Shown one piece after another: positions 11,349 to 22,600 of a DNA stretch of 64,000 nucleotides. Position 1 is the stretch's first letter. Every line of letters starts with the position of its first letter. Source of the DNA: Halictus rubicundus. Lineage: Eukaryota > Arthropoda > Insecta > Hymenoptera > Halictidae. The position numbers were made by a program, and so were the translations under genes. Location of the stretch: positions 9,278,220 to 9,342,219 of the forward strand of contig NC_135151.1 of assembly GCF_050948215.1 (NCBI RefSeq). Direction: 5' to 3'. The notes below the pieces were generated by a model. That model had not been told where the DNA came from, did no database searches, and was given only the letters and a program-made list of their open reading frames with translations.

Positions 11349-12056
11349 TTTCAGATTCTTGGGATCGTTCAGACGGTTTGCAGAGGCGACCAGGCGTTTC
11401 TAAGTACGATGTCTGCGTTATCGGAGGAATCGATATCAGCACGCGAGGAAAAATATTCGGGTCAGATGAATAGCATCTGGCAACAGCGGGCCTCGGAACT
11501 GAGGCTTCCAAAGGAGGCTGGCCCCTCCGGCATACCAAGACAGATCGCCTCTTTTTTCCCCTTCCTCCCTCCATTTTACGCGCACCTGTCCAGCCGGGAC
11601 GGATAATATTCTGATCTCGCTTCCTACGAAAGGATTTGCCGTTCCTTTTTTCCAAATCGAACGACCGAGTGATTCAAAAACCGTCCTCGGCGCAAGCAAT
11701 TTTCCTGTTTCATTTTTCTTGCTCTACATCTGAAAACGGGGTTTCCTACACGGTGTCCTTAAGTTGAGAATCAATTTTTGTTCCTTCTACGACGCGTGTT
11801 CGAGAAAGTCGAATTTGAACGACTGACGCGAATTCATCCTTTTCATAGTAATTTTCTTAAAATTATTTTAGACTTGAAATTTCCCTAAAATATTATAAGA
11901 TTAAATATTATAAGAATTTGTCTGTTCACGACCAACCGATTCCACTTACAAATGCTGAAAAATATTTATTCCGTACAATCGATTTATTTTCTCATGTAGA
12001 GTAATCAGTCCTAAATTGTTTTGGTATCATACAAATTTGAATAGGAGTAGAAATTA
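11349..12056. other. Non-coding stretch, no gene seen
   Basis: Unique-looking DNA between two mariner insertions. The GC-richer part at 11350-11700 has overlapping open frames on both strands with no protein-like features. Confidence 0.45.
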
Positions 12057-12244
12057 TTAGGTTGTTGCCATTGAAATGACCGTTTTTCACATTTGAAACT
12101 TCCCGTCTTTGTAGTTTAGTTTTTCCACGACAGATGGCGTCAAAATTGTACACAATGAAAAGTACATATCTCGTACACCAATTTGCATGTATAAGTTTAT
12201 TGATATTGTACAGTGAACATGATTCAAAATGGATTTTCGTTCAC
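12057..12244 (+). mobile_element. Mariner 5' end fragment (same family as 1213-2284)
   Basis: It starts TTAGGTTGTTGCCATTGAAA after TA and stays collinear with 1213-1400 through CACATTTGAAACTTCCCGTC, the GATGGCGTC block and TTTCGTTCAC, where homology stops just before the transposase start codon. It is therefore a truncated copy carrying only the left terminus and 5' untranslated region. Confidence 0.85.
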
Positions 12245-14164
12245 AAATATTATTGCTTTACATATTCTAATATTTATCATACCAGAACGGGGATGAATAC
12301 TTGATTAATTCTTAATTAGTTTTTTATTTTAGTGTGCTTCGCATACTCATTTATGTTGCACAAGGTTCGACCCTGTATCTGAGAATAGATAGTGATTGAT
12401 GTAGTAGGTGAAATACTGGTAAGGAAGTTGATGAATAATTGTGCTATTAAAATGTGGCTATATGTGCATGGTAATATCTCTATTATAGGCTCTTTTACAA
12501 GGGTTAGCATAAAATGTCAACTCTATCGAACGTTCTTTTCCGTTAAAGGAAAAGTCCAATTACGTTAATCCTTGACAGAGTACCCTTTTTTACTTTTCGA
12601 AACTGTGAATTGTGAAAAAGAGATTTAACATTATGTCATTCTTAGTTCTTCCAGCTGGTACGTACGTATTTCAAGAAATTGCGTTTATTTATCTCTGAGC
12701 TATGCAGCCTGACTTTTAAAATGTGTACCCACGTTGTGTCACAAAAGCAAATATTTCATCGATCCCATTGTGTACAATTTTTTAAACCGAGTTTCCTGAT
12801 TCCTTGTTTATTCTTTTCATTACTTGTACCTCAAAATATTCGAAAATGTCCGAAACTTGCGAATACGTCCTAGTTCTCACAAGAATTTTCACTTAAACAG
12901 CAAATGGTACTTTTTCACGTGACGGATATCCTTGTCGTAATAGAATAAATCATTTCTTCGCTACAAACATATTCGTCGCAGACAGCTAACAATTTACGTT
13001 AAATTATAAGTAAAAATTGCATTACTTTCAAAAAGAAAAGAACTTTCTATTCCACTTCAGTTTGTCGCAATTTAGGTAGAGTGTTTTTCTACCTATTACC
13101 AAAAATGGTACTTTAAGAGGTTAGGAACGAACGCTCCGCAACATTTTAAACCAGAACGTACGACGGTCAAATGACGGGTTTAATATTTCAGAATTATATT
13201 GAAATTATGAAAATTCATTTATAGAAAACAATGGAATTCAGCATTACATTGAAACTTGCGGCCAAATTCATCAGTTCAGTGTTGCCATTTTTGTAAGGCA
13301 ATATTTACCAGACGCTTTTACTGCTTGGTAGGTATAGTGTTAACGAAGAAGGTATTTTGGGAGGTTAAGGTCCAACGCTCAACACAGAGGCAAAGGGTGA
13401 AATGTAACCGGTTGATGCATGCGATGGATTAATTTGGTCCCAGGGCCCTAAATCGCAAGACGAGCACCAACCAGCCGACGTCGACGTTAAACGACGAGAC
13501 CGCTCGGCTCGCGAGAAAATCGAGCGGAGATAAGCGGATACAGGTACACCGGGGCGTAGGGGACGCTGCCATTTGTACAACAATATATTATCCGAGCCAG
13601 TATTGCGTCGTATCGTGCAGGCTGTATGGCCTTTACCATCAGGGATATTGTGCGGCACCCATACGTGGCCACATATTGTACGACACGGCCGCCGCTATCT
13701 GCATCCGGCAGAGACACCCTTACAAGAGACGTGAAAATATGTTCAAAGATTTCTCCGGGGAACGTCAATGCATCTCGCTCCCGTCGACGTATTCACCAGA
13801 TGCCCCGCATTATCGAGCAATCCTCCCCTAATCTGAAAAATGTATCTTTCGCGCGTTTATTCGCGGCCGCGGCGCAAACACGTCGATCCTTAGACGAGTA
13901 TCCTTTTTCGCTGCTTCCTTTGATTTTTCCTTTCGAACCAGACCAGAGCAGCGAGCAAAACTCTATCTTTTCTTAAAAACTCTTTTTAGTCAAATTATCG
14001 AAAATGCCAAAAAAAAAAATCGTACAGCTCCACATTGCGTTCAAGTGATTCTGTATAAGGGGGTCTCAAAATCTTTCAACCGCTTAGGGCCTTCGAAGAT
14101 CTTAATCCGGCACTGCAGTTAGACACACTAAGTACTAATCCGTTGATAAGTAGCAGTTTTCGGC
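12245..14164. other. Mostly non-coding; weak TTAA-element trace near 13150-13342
   Basis: AT-rich DNA to 13350, then a CpG-richer patch (13380-13960) with overlapping open frames and no motif. At 13163-13188 GTCAAATGACGGGTTTAATA resembles the family C body and TAGTGTTAAC at 13335-13344 resembles a family C end, so a decayed copy may lie here. No exon could be supported. Confidence 0.35.
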
Positions 14165-14234
14165 TAATTCTTCTACTGTTTTAAATGGCACCAAACTACT
14201 CATTTTGTCACAGAAGCATCAAATCTGCAGTGTA
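14165..14234 (+). mobile_element. Family B miniature element, right half
   Basis: TACTGTTTTAAATGGCACCA followed by GTCACAGAAGCATCAAATCT and GCAGTGTA is collinear with the right half of the intact copy at 20316-20518 (TTGTTTTAAATTGCACCAAC ... CCTCAGTCTA). The left end is not recognisable. Confidence 0.5.
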
Positions 14235-16810
14235 GTTGTCTTTCAGCTCGTCATGCTTTTGTTTCGGAAGAAGCATTGCAAGTTTCGCATCGCGGTGAAA
14301 CTGCACAGTGGCATTATTTTTAGTTCGAATGGGATCTATCGTAATTGGCCGGCTCGATTCCAGTGGCCGTTTCGCCGGTAGTAAATCAGAACGAGCGACG
14401 CGTTCCACTTCCAATAGAATTTCGAGCGCGTCTTTCCTCCTGCTCGAAATTCTCTCGCTTACGTCACGATATATCGAACAGCGTTCTTGTAACACGCGTG
14501 ACGTATCTCCCCTTGTATCTTGTCACGGGAATGCGTTGAACCAGTTCGTTAACCATTTTTCTTTTTGCTCGTTCCTCTTCCCTTTCTTTCCTATTGGTCA
14601 CGGACCGGTAGTTGTTTTCGGCAGTGATCTCATAATTACGAACGATTCCTTCGCGCCGCGTTCGTGCTTTCACGCCGTCGATCCGGATCCAGGATTTATT
14701 GTCCATCGACTCTTCGAGGATGCTTTAAACATTTTCCTTTCCATGCGAATTTCCACCTCAGAGAGTCCAATTTCGTAAAAGAAGTTCCATTCTTTCGAAA
14801 TCACGAAAATGGAATCAATCAATTTCAAAAGTCTTCTTATTTGTTTTAAGTGGGAACCTCGAGTAAAATGAAATTTTTTAGCATTCCTTTTTTTTTTGTT
14901 AAAATCGATAGGAAATTTCCTCAGGAATAAAAAAAGTTAGTCGCATTTACACACATTTTTCTCGAAACGCAAAATTTCGCACGCCGTGCAACGTAGTTCA
15001 AAAACTGATTACTCGATCTTTATGAAACTTGGTATATATATTCTATAAATAATTAGCCACAACATGGCGAGCCCTGATCTTTTAATTTTTTATTTAAAAC
15101 ATTGTTATTAACAACTGTTCATAACAGAAAATCCGTTTTTATTCAAAACTTCCGTATTTGTGCAATTTTACAAAATTTAATAAAAGAAGAATGTCATGAT
15201 GTGCGTTTTTGCATAAAGTAACGATTCCATTTTCATTTCTTTGTTTCAGATCACTTTTGTGCATTTCACGCTGCACGGCACATTTACAGGATGCCATTTT
15301 CAAGCCGCCATTGCACCATTGATACTAACAATTAAAATTTATAAAAAAATATTTTTGTTTACATTATAACGTTAATAAACGATAGCTTAAATTTTGAATC
15401 AATTTTTCACCATTTTCGCCTAATATCGACACAATTTCGCCTAATATTCGTGAAATGGTGAACCGATGAGTTTTTCCTTTGATAGTTGAAGAGAGTTTAA
15501 CGCAGCGACGAATATCCATCTAATTAGCTTTCGGTAACCTACTTTTACCATTAAAAATGCTCTACGGTGTTTTGTAGCCGCGGCAAAGATCGAGCGAAAA
15601 CGAAAGAAACGCGAAGAGCTATTAATCAACAATCTATATTTAAAAGTACGTTCTCGCGGGATGCACGATGAAACTTAGAAAATATTAATCAATCCGTATC
15701 GATGATTTAATGGCTTCGCGCGTAGACAGTCGGTTAATTGCATACGGCCCGATATTGTGTTGAAAATCGTGGAACGCCAACCGATCGTTCGCGATAATTG
15801 TTAATCAACGGATCCTATTTCATACGGGTCATCTAATTACGGCAATGGAGCCGCGACTTACATCACCGCCGAGACGATTAATCACCGGCTAAGCTAAATA
15901 AACAGCGATTAACGCTGCGAATTAATGTGCTTTCCGGGAAACATCACGAGCTTCGGATTGCGTCTTGTTTATCACTTATTAATCTTCGATTATTCATATC
16001 GCGCCGGGGAACGGAAAAATCGTTATTAATTACGACAGTTCGTGAGTCGCTTATGTAACAATAGGAACGCGAACGTTCCGCGTTAGCAAATTGTTAGTTG
16101 TGCTTTTTTTCTTCTTCTTTCTATTACGGCCGATCGGTTGGCGCAATAGCGCGACCGGTAAACATTATCACCGGGGCACTTCTAAATGGCCGCGTTTAGA
16201 AAACGATCGCGAACGAGACCGGTAAGCCGACAGGAAACAATTTAGACGAGCAACAGCAGAAACGAACACGCGCAACGATTATCAGAAATTACTCGAGCCA
16301 ATTGCGTGTCGCTGGATGCAACGTTACGAGTGCAATCGGGCCAGTCGGGCCCGACCATTTCTGCCTCGCTCCTTATCCGTAGCTCGGCCATTGATAATGG
16401 CACCATAGGCGTGGCCACTACCGAGATTTGTTATTACAATCACGTCTTCGACCACGCGATTAGACTCGAATTCCGTGAGTCGCGTCGAAGCCGGCCACGA
16501 TTCTTGCGGAATCGAGCCGATTGGCCGAACCGATTCCAAAGCCGTTCATTGTTACCGTTTTGCTTCGCCGAAGGAAAATTCTTTCATCTCTTTCTTGGAA
16601 ACACCGTAATAGTTAGCCATATCGATACGTTCTACTTGGTAGTAGCCACTGAACAGTGACTCCATTTCCAAGACAGCAAATTTTCTTGTAGATTTTCAAT
16701 TTATTATTTTCATTTTATTCAATCAGTTCTGCAATGAGTTCTGTAATAGAAGATGCATCGTTGGCTTCTTTGTGTCAATTACATAATTAACTGCTGAAGA
16801 ACCAAGACTC
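14235..16810. other. Non-coding stretch, no gene seen
   Basis: Long, generally AT-rich DNA with a GC-richer interval at 14280-14780. The part at about 14930-15330 (with AAACTTGGTATATATATTC) has the look of an old interspersed repeat but has no partner in this window. The open frames on both strands (up to 156 codons) have no recognisable domain. Confidence 0.4.
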
Positions 16811-16930
16811 CGTAATTCAGGATAAGGTAGAGTGACTATGCTACCCACAAAATTAATCGGAAAATGGTTTTACGTGCCTCAACTTTTCGTCCTTGTATGA
16901 GAATATTTTTCGCTGGGAAAAGGGTGATTC
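16811..16930 (+). repeat. Family D dispersed repeat, copy 1
   Basis: CCGTAATTCAGGATAAGGTA, then GAGTGACTA and AAAATGGTTTTACGTGCCTC, is shared with copies at 19492 and 28631. Homology is lost after CGCTGGGAAAAGGGTGATTC. No inverted ends were identified; class unknown. Confidence 0.7.
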
Positions 16931-16938
16931 ATAATTTA

Positions 16939-16975
16939 CATCTGCGGATCTTTATGCATTGGTAGCAAAATTGAG
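16939..16975 (+). mobile_element. Family B terminus, solo
   Basis: CATCTGCGGATCTTTATGCA matches the left end of family B and lies directly after the family D copy. No matching right end was found. Confidence 0.4.
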
Positions 16976-17289
16976 TAGTTGAAATTCCAAATTGTTGAAA
17001 AATTTCAAAAATTGAAATAGTAGAGCAAGCGATTAAGTTGAAGTTAAGTTTCTGCCATCAAGATTTAGCACAAGGAATTATGCGCGAAGTAATAAAAATT
17101 GAAATCTGATTTCTAAAAATTACCACCAACACACCATCTCGTGTTTCATGAATTGCTTCACACGTTGGTTACCATAGTAATCGCTAGACTGTAAATTTTA
17201 CGCACTTGAACAAAAAGATCAGGCACGAAGGCGCTCGAAGAATAGAAAAATACTGCCTTAAATTATTCCGAACACGCGAAATTTATTCA

Positions 17290-17342
17290 CAGAATTCCCT
17301 ATATATGTCGCCAAGGCCTGGATGATAAATGTCGCGGAGTAC
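17290..17342 (+). mobile_element. Family A miniature element, left end only
   Basis: CAGAATTCCCTATATATGTC, then GCCAAGGCCTGGATGATAAA and TGTCGCGGAGT, matches the first 50 bases of the family A copies at 45905 and 54745. The rest is missing. Confidence 0.65.
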
Positions 17343-19491
17343 TGACGCAGACAATTTTTACTTTGCCAAAAACCCTCAAAAACGAGCGCCGCATGCCGCA
17401 CATTATCTGGCAACGTTATTTAAGTAGCATAAAGTAAAGTCGGCGCGATGAAGCAATCAAAAATCGTTATTAATAATAGCGTATAAAAGTTTCGCCGGGC
17501 GAGCAGAGTACTTTTAATCTTGCCCCGCGAAACGTCGGTTCCTTTTCTCGCTTAAGTGAATCCTGCGTCCGTAATTACAATCCGTCTGTCGATTTTACGA
17601 TCGTCACACTTTAAAGTTTTAGTAGCCGCGTGCCTGTACTCGTGCGATTGGATTTTATCGAATCGCTTTAACGATTGGAGAGATTCGATCTTCGCCATTC
17701 AGCTAATCGATAGGCTTGCGGATCGTCGACGGATGGATATGAAACAGGTATGGGGCGGCTACAACAACCTGCGGCGTGTTCCGTTATGTCCCTTTTTTCT
17801 TCCTTTTCTCGCGCGTGTGCTCATAATAGGATACAGTTTATGGCTAATAAATTGGACACACAGGCGATATTAACGGCTGGTACTTTCTTCTTTTTTTTTT
17901 TTTTTGTTATCCACGGTGGTCGATTCCGCGACGATCGGCATTGTTTCGGGACACTGGTCTCAAAAGCACCGACTGTTAAGTGCATCTGGCAATATATCGC
18001 TGAACCCGTGACAATCCATCGAGGACGAACGCTTCCGGGGATCGATGACGGTGACGGTTGACGACTCGGTTCAGTTGAAACGTCGAACCACCACGAGTTT
18101 ACGATACAATACGTTGTTGCGTGGTTCGCATTTAGAATTTTAGCCCATTAACATGGTGCGAAACTCGAGGAGTTTCGGTCGTTAAGAGTGATACTGGAAA
18201 GAAGTAATCAAGACCACGATGGTCTCCGTTTTGCCAAGAACGATCTGAGTACCTACAAATACTATTGCAGTCATATAAGTCTCTGGCACGAAAGGCGGAC
18301 GATGATCCTCTTGAAAGTTTCGATTCTATTCAACGTTGTAACTTTATGCCTGTACATATTTTTTGATCAACCATTTAGGGTGGGAATTAAACGACGAACA
18401 CGAGAGCATTATATTATGTTAATTTCGGATTTTTAGACAAAATATTGGGCCATTATGTTCCATTGAAAAAAACTGAAGGTGACCCTCATACCTCGATGAA
18501 GAAGCGAAGCAAGAAAAAGCAGACTGCAGTACCGTACCCCTCCCCCTGGTAACCGTGCAACATTTGTTTGAAAAATTCATTCGTGCAACAAATAAGGAGT
18601 TATTTGAAGTCGCCGTGCAACGAGACTCGCCCTGTGTATACCCTGCAAACGATCACCTTTTCCCTTTGTTCGGCGCGCAATAAGAGAAACCATCTTCGCG
18701 GCGATCGATGAGAAAGAAACGAGTGGAGCGGTGCGGCGGGTGGCGCGGGACGAGGAGCGCATTCGAGAGTCCAAGACGAGCGCATTCGATTCTACTCGGC
18801 CATTAGGGCACACACAGTGCACGAGCATCCTCCCAAGGGCCCATTCCGCGGAGGTTCACTTGCGGTTTCGCGATCGAGCAGCGGTAGGTGGATCAACCGC
18901 GCCGTGGATCAACAGCCTCGTTGCCACGATATCGTATTCACGGTTACGTATCTGCCCCGGGTCCACGGTTGTTATAAATTATTCGACCCGCGCTTGAAAT
19001 TGTAATCTACCTGTAGCCGGTACTGCGGACCAAAGTGGATCCCGCAGCCACGAGGCCGAACTTTCCGATCGATAGATCACGCGGGGACGATCCGGGTCCG
19101 TTCGATCCGCGGCCTCGTGATCCTCCGTGCCGTTATGGCAGCCCCGTGTATCACTCGCAAGGGCTGATTTAAAGACGCACCGGCCGAACGATGTCTTTAA
19201 TAGAGAACGGGCTTGTTACTCCGCCGAGTTATGGGGTCGCGTTCTTACGCCAGAGACACCAGAGATATCGCCATGGGAATGGGCTATCCTGATACGCGGA
19301 ATGCCGGGCAATCCTCCAGCTAAAGCTCGGACCTTGTCGATTCACGACGACGGAGGGACAATCCTTTTGATCCTTAGATATTTCAATTCACGATTCTAAA
19401 ATCATTTCTCCGTGGATTATGTTAAAAGACTCATCACTGCCGATGAGAAGTGGATCGCGTCGCAACAATGCGGGTGGGCACTGGAGCTATT
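17343..19491. other. Non-coding stretch with a CpG-rich patch
   Basis: A CpG-rich patch at about 18600-19350 holds a TATAAAT motif at 18973 and an inverted motif pair (CACGAGGCC near 19048 and GGCCTCGTG near 19112). It could be promoter-like, but no exon was found. A T-tract at 17886-17905 is followed by no AG acceptor of note. Confidence 0.35.
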
Positions 19492-19705
19492 TCGTAATTC
19501 ATGATAAGGTAGAGTGACTACGTTATCGACAGAATTAGGCAAAAAATGGTTTTACGTGCCTCAACTTTTCGTCCTTATATTAGAATGTTTTTCGTTGGGA
19601 AAGGGCTCATTCGAAAGAGGAAGGTTCAATCTAGCGCGCGGTGGTCATGAGCTGACGAGATTATGCAGATGTTTGGCAATATAAGCGTTAGAAGTAGGCC
19701 AAAAA
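19492..19705 (+). repeat. Family D dispersed repeat, copy 2
   Basis: Starts CGTAATTCATGATAAGGTAG and is collinear with copy 3 (28631) through AAAATGGTTTTACGTGC, AAAGGGCTCATTCGAAAGAG, GAAGGTTCAAT, GGTCAKGAGCTG and GAGATTATGCA. It ends near an AATTGACC that may match AACTGACC in copy 3. Confidence 0.75.
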
Positions 19706-20029
19706 TTGACCATGTGCATGCCTTGGAATCCAAGCATTTTTATGCCATTTGATGAGTTTTATAAAATATCTCCAGCTACAAATTGAGCTATATGTTGTCT
19801 TGGTTCTCTGTGAAATAAAGCCAAAAACTTGAAGCACGTTTCTGGCGTCAGAATTCATAATATCGATAATACAGACCAAAAAATGTGACAAGTTTACTCA
19901 CAGACATGAGATCCATTGGATCAAGACCAAGACGGATCTGAAGTTAGTGGCTGAAGGGTGTGAACGGAAATTATACAGCAATTACCGACTTGCTGACTCT
20001 GCAAAAGTCACGTGACTACCCTTGGCCCT

Positions 20030-20100
20030 TATAAGATACCCGGGCACTCGGGCTACCCGTGAGATATCCGGGTAAACAAAAATTACCTGCGTACCCGGGT
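20030..20100. repeat. CGGGTAC-rich simple repeat
   Basis: Degenerate GATACCCGGGCACTCGGG, GATATCCGGGTA and GTACCCGGGTACAG motifs form short palindromic runs directly before the family A copy at 20101. A second, longer run of the same motif lies at 20786-20880. Confidence 0.6.
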
Positions 20101-20275
20101 ACAGGGATTTCTCGTATATGTCGCCAAGGCGTGGATGATAAACGTCGCAAGATTATCCCCACTACCGCGGGGTGTACGAGAGGCTTCGGACGCCGAGGAG
20201 TGTAAACAAACACGGCTCGGGTATGTCTCCTGGATGATATATGACGCTGGCAAGACTCGTGTTGCTGATATATAT
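20101..20275 (+). mobile_element. Family A miniature element, copy with decayed right end
   Basis: Left end ACAGGGATTTCTCGTATATG, then TCGCCAAGGCGTGGATGATA, CCCCACTACCGCGGGG, GACGCCGAGGAGTGTAAACA and CACGGCTCGGGTATGTCTCC in the family order. The right TATATGTCGCC-type end is degraded after GATATATGACGCTGG. Confidence 0.75.
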
Positions 20276-20315
20276 TTTTAACAAACATTACCCGAGCACG
20301 CGGGGATTTCATTAA

Positions 20316-20518
20316 TAGACTGCGGATCTTTATGCAAAATACAAATTGTTTGGATCAATTGCAAGAAGCTGAAGACATATTACGATTACTTTCTTTCTTT
20401 AACGATCTTAATAAATTTAAAATAATATATGAACGTTCTTAGATTCTTTTAATTTCTTTATTGTTTTAAATTGCACCAACTCTTATTTTTGCCACAAATG
20501 TATAAAATCCTCAGTCTA
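20316..20518 (+). mobile_element. Family B miniature element, intact
   Basis: Left end TAGACTGCGGATCTTTATGC; right end, read inward, TAGACTGAGGATTTTATACA. The body carries AATTGTTTGGATCAATTGCA and TTGTTTTAAATTGCACCAAC. It is 203 bp long, has no coding frame, and serves as the reference copy for the family. TA probably forms the target duplication. Confidence 0.8.
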
Positions 20519-20785
20519 GTCATGAGATACCTGAGTATACGAGATAGTTTTTATTATTATTACATGAAATAGTTGATAGTAGATTTTCTTAATGTTTGCA
20601 GAACAATTCGCGTTTAGAATTTTTCTAAAAAAATAAACATATTTCATTTTTAACTAATTCATCGTTTCATATTTATTATTTCATACAAGAATATGAATTG
20701 AGCGCATACTCGAATAAAGCGTACGGTGCGGCGCGACGGATGAGGAAATAATAGTTCTTGTAACTAGATGTGAGACCTTGTGAGA

Positions 20786-20880
20786 TACTCGGGTACCCGG
20801 GCACTCATCAGATACCCGGGCACCCATGAGATACCCGGGTACTCGGGTAGCCGGGTATCTCACGTACCCGAATACAGGTA
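20786..20880. repeat. CGGGTAC-rich simple repeat, second run
   Basis: Repeated GAGATACTCGGGTACCCGGG, CAGATACCCGGGCACCC and ATGAGATACCCGGGTACTCG units of about 18-20 bases, ending GGTATCTCACGTACCCG in opposite orientation, so the run is partly palindromic. Confidence 0.65.
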
Positions 20881-21618
20881 CTAGCTCTAGTGGGCACAAG
20901 TGGACTTCATCTCGAGAAAGAGAAAACCGGACGAATTTGTATTGCAACCTGATACCTAACGCGTTTTCTTCGCGCACTTTTCCATCCGGCGCGTTTCATT
21001 AACCTCCACCGGGTACGGTAACAGTTTCCGGCTAATGATGGAACGGCGTTTAAACGGTTCGCCGGCAAAAAGTGTGGCTGGACAGAGATATCAGAGCCGG
21101 CATTATCGGGTTTTATGGCCGTGTAAATTACGGTTCTCGTGTTTTCGCGTACCCCGGCGCGGCTCGGCGCGGCGCACCGTGTAAAAAGTAAAAACGTCTG
21201 TTTCGCCGGCTTTCGACGCGTTCGCGTTTCTGGGCCGCGGGCTCGCGACAATATACAAGCATGGCCGTTCCGTAATACAAGTAACTCGTATTACATACCT
21301 CGAGTTTGTTCACTTTCGATGGCCGCGCGAACTGGAGCGTGCCCGCTTAAAGATGAGATGAAGTGCATGATAAGTAGGTTCGAACTTTACGGGACAAGTG
21401 GCAGTTAACACTTGCTTGTAGAGCAGTTTAAACGTCGCTCGACTCCGGATACAAATTGCTTGTATTCGTAATTACAGCCTGGGACGTTCGCTAATACCGC
21501 AAAAATTTAACTATTCTTTAAGCCACAGGATAGCACGCAGAGAGTGGCAGAGATGAAAGTTCGTCTCGTCTCGTGTTTACGAGCTTCTTAGGAATTTTTT
21601 AGTTGATGGCAGCTCAGT
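20881..21618. other. Non-coding stretch, no gene seen
   Basis: CpG-rich at 20950-21350, otherwise AT-rich. Open frames on both strands have no motif, signal or splice support. Confidence 0.45.
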
Positions 21619-21670
21619 TCTGCGGATCTTTACGCGAAATAGAAATTTTTTGCAAAAGTTATTTCCTTCT
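21619..21670 (+). mobile_element. Family B miniature element, left part, interrupted
   Basis: TTCTGCGGATCTTTACGCGA, then AATAGAAATTTTTTGCAAAA and TTCCTTCT, matches the left third of family B. Homology breaks exactly at a TTAA where the family C copy starts. A likely right part lies at 22541-22597. Confidence 0.65.
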
Positions 21671-21866
21671 TTAACACTAGGTTCACGAGTTTCACGTCAT
21701 TTTGACGAGTTTGCAATTATTAAGATTCTAAAGATACATCCATGAGGAATTATTCAATAAATTTATTTCTTTGAATATATGTTATTAAAAAAAAAGGCAT
21801 ATTTTTGTTATATTTATAAAGTAACGTAAAATAATCACTTCTAGTGTTCCGTAAACCTAGTGTTAA
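21671..21866 (+). mobile_element. TTAA miniature element, family C, intact
   Basis: Left end TTAACACTAGGTTCACGAGT; right end, read inward, TTAACACTAGGTTTACGGAA. The 196-bp body matches copies at 3533 and 23822. The right TTAA is shared with the next element (21863-21866). TTAA duplication and CACTAGG ends fit a piggyBac-type non-autonomous element. Confidence 0.82.
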
Positions 21867-22112
21867 CCCCTTGCCCTAGAATATCGAGTCATACTTGTGA
21901 TGAGGATTCTGAACAGAGTCTAATAAATATGTATGTTATTAATTTCCTTTAAACCGAATTAAAATTCTATTTTGGCGTTGTTAATGTACAGCTATTGAAA
22001 AACATATAGGCATACAATAGATATAAATTTTCTCCTTTTTATAAGAAATTACGAATTACAAAAAAGTACTAGTCACTGAAACCGTAAAATAAATCGTAGT
22101 GATAGGGGTTAA
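21863..22112 (+). mobile_element. TTAA miniature element, family E
   Basis: Left end TTAACCCCTTGCCCTAGAAT; right end, read inward, TTAACCCCTATCACTACGAT. It is 250 bp, AT-rich inside, with TTAA at both edges and the left TTAA shared with the family C copy. No coding frame. Confidence 0.75.
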
Positions 22113-22116
22113 CCGT

Positions 22117-22245
22117 TAGACAGCGGATATTTATGCAAAATAAAAATTGCAACAAGTTGAAACCACTTGGAAAATTTTTTACTTCTTCAATAACTTCAAA
22201 AAGCAGATGGTGTTTTTGCCAAAAATGCATAAAATCCGCAGACCT
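22117..22245 (+). mobile_element. Family B miniature element, short copy
   Basis: Left end TAGACAGCGGATATTTATGC; right end, read inward, AGGTCTGCGGATTTTATGCA. The 129-bp body keeps AAAATAAAAATTGCAACAAG and TGCCAAAAATGCATAAAATC. It sits between two TTAA elements. Confidence 0.75.
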
Positions 22246-22488
22246 TTAACACGTTCGTCGCCGCGTCACCCATATCTGGGGGACGAAATGATGTGTGCAG
22301 GTTTTAAAATAAATTTTTACTTTGATATATTCATTGTACTAAACTTGATTAGCATCTGTAACATGCAAGAAAGTTGTAGGATTACTCAGTAGCAGACATT
22401 TAATTTTTTGCAATTTTTATTTCATTAAATAACTTACTTTGATTTTATAGAATTTTTGGGGTTTCTAGTTGGGCGTTCAAAGTGTTAA
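22246..22488 (+). mobile_element. TTAA miniature element, family F
   Basis: Left end TTAACACGTTCGTCGCCGCG followed by TCACCCATATCTGGGGGACG; right end, read inward, TTAACACTTTGAACGCCCAA. It is 243 bp with TTAA at both edges, and resembles the widespread insect TTAACACKTT piggyBac-type miniature elements. No coding frame. Confidence 0.75.
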
Positions 22489-22540
22489 TCATTTTATAAG
22501 CTAACGATAGTACGTCGATGCCTCTAAATGCTTTCCTCGT

Positions 22541-22597
22541 TTGTATCGTCTTAAGCTACTCATATTTATCACAAATGCACCAAATCTGCACCAGACA
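22541..22597 (+). mobile_element. Family B miniature element, right part
   Basis: ACTCATATTTATCACAAATG, then CACCAAATCTGCACCAGAC, is collinear with the right end of family B (CTCTTATTTTTGCCACAAATG ... CAGTCTA). It may be the displaced right part of the copy broken at 21670. Confidence 0.45.
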
Positions 22598-22600
22598 AAA

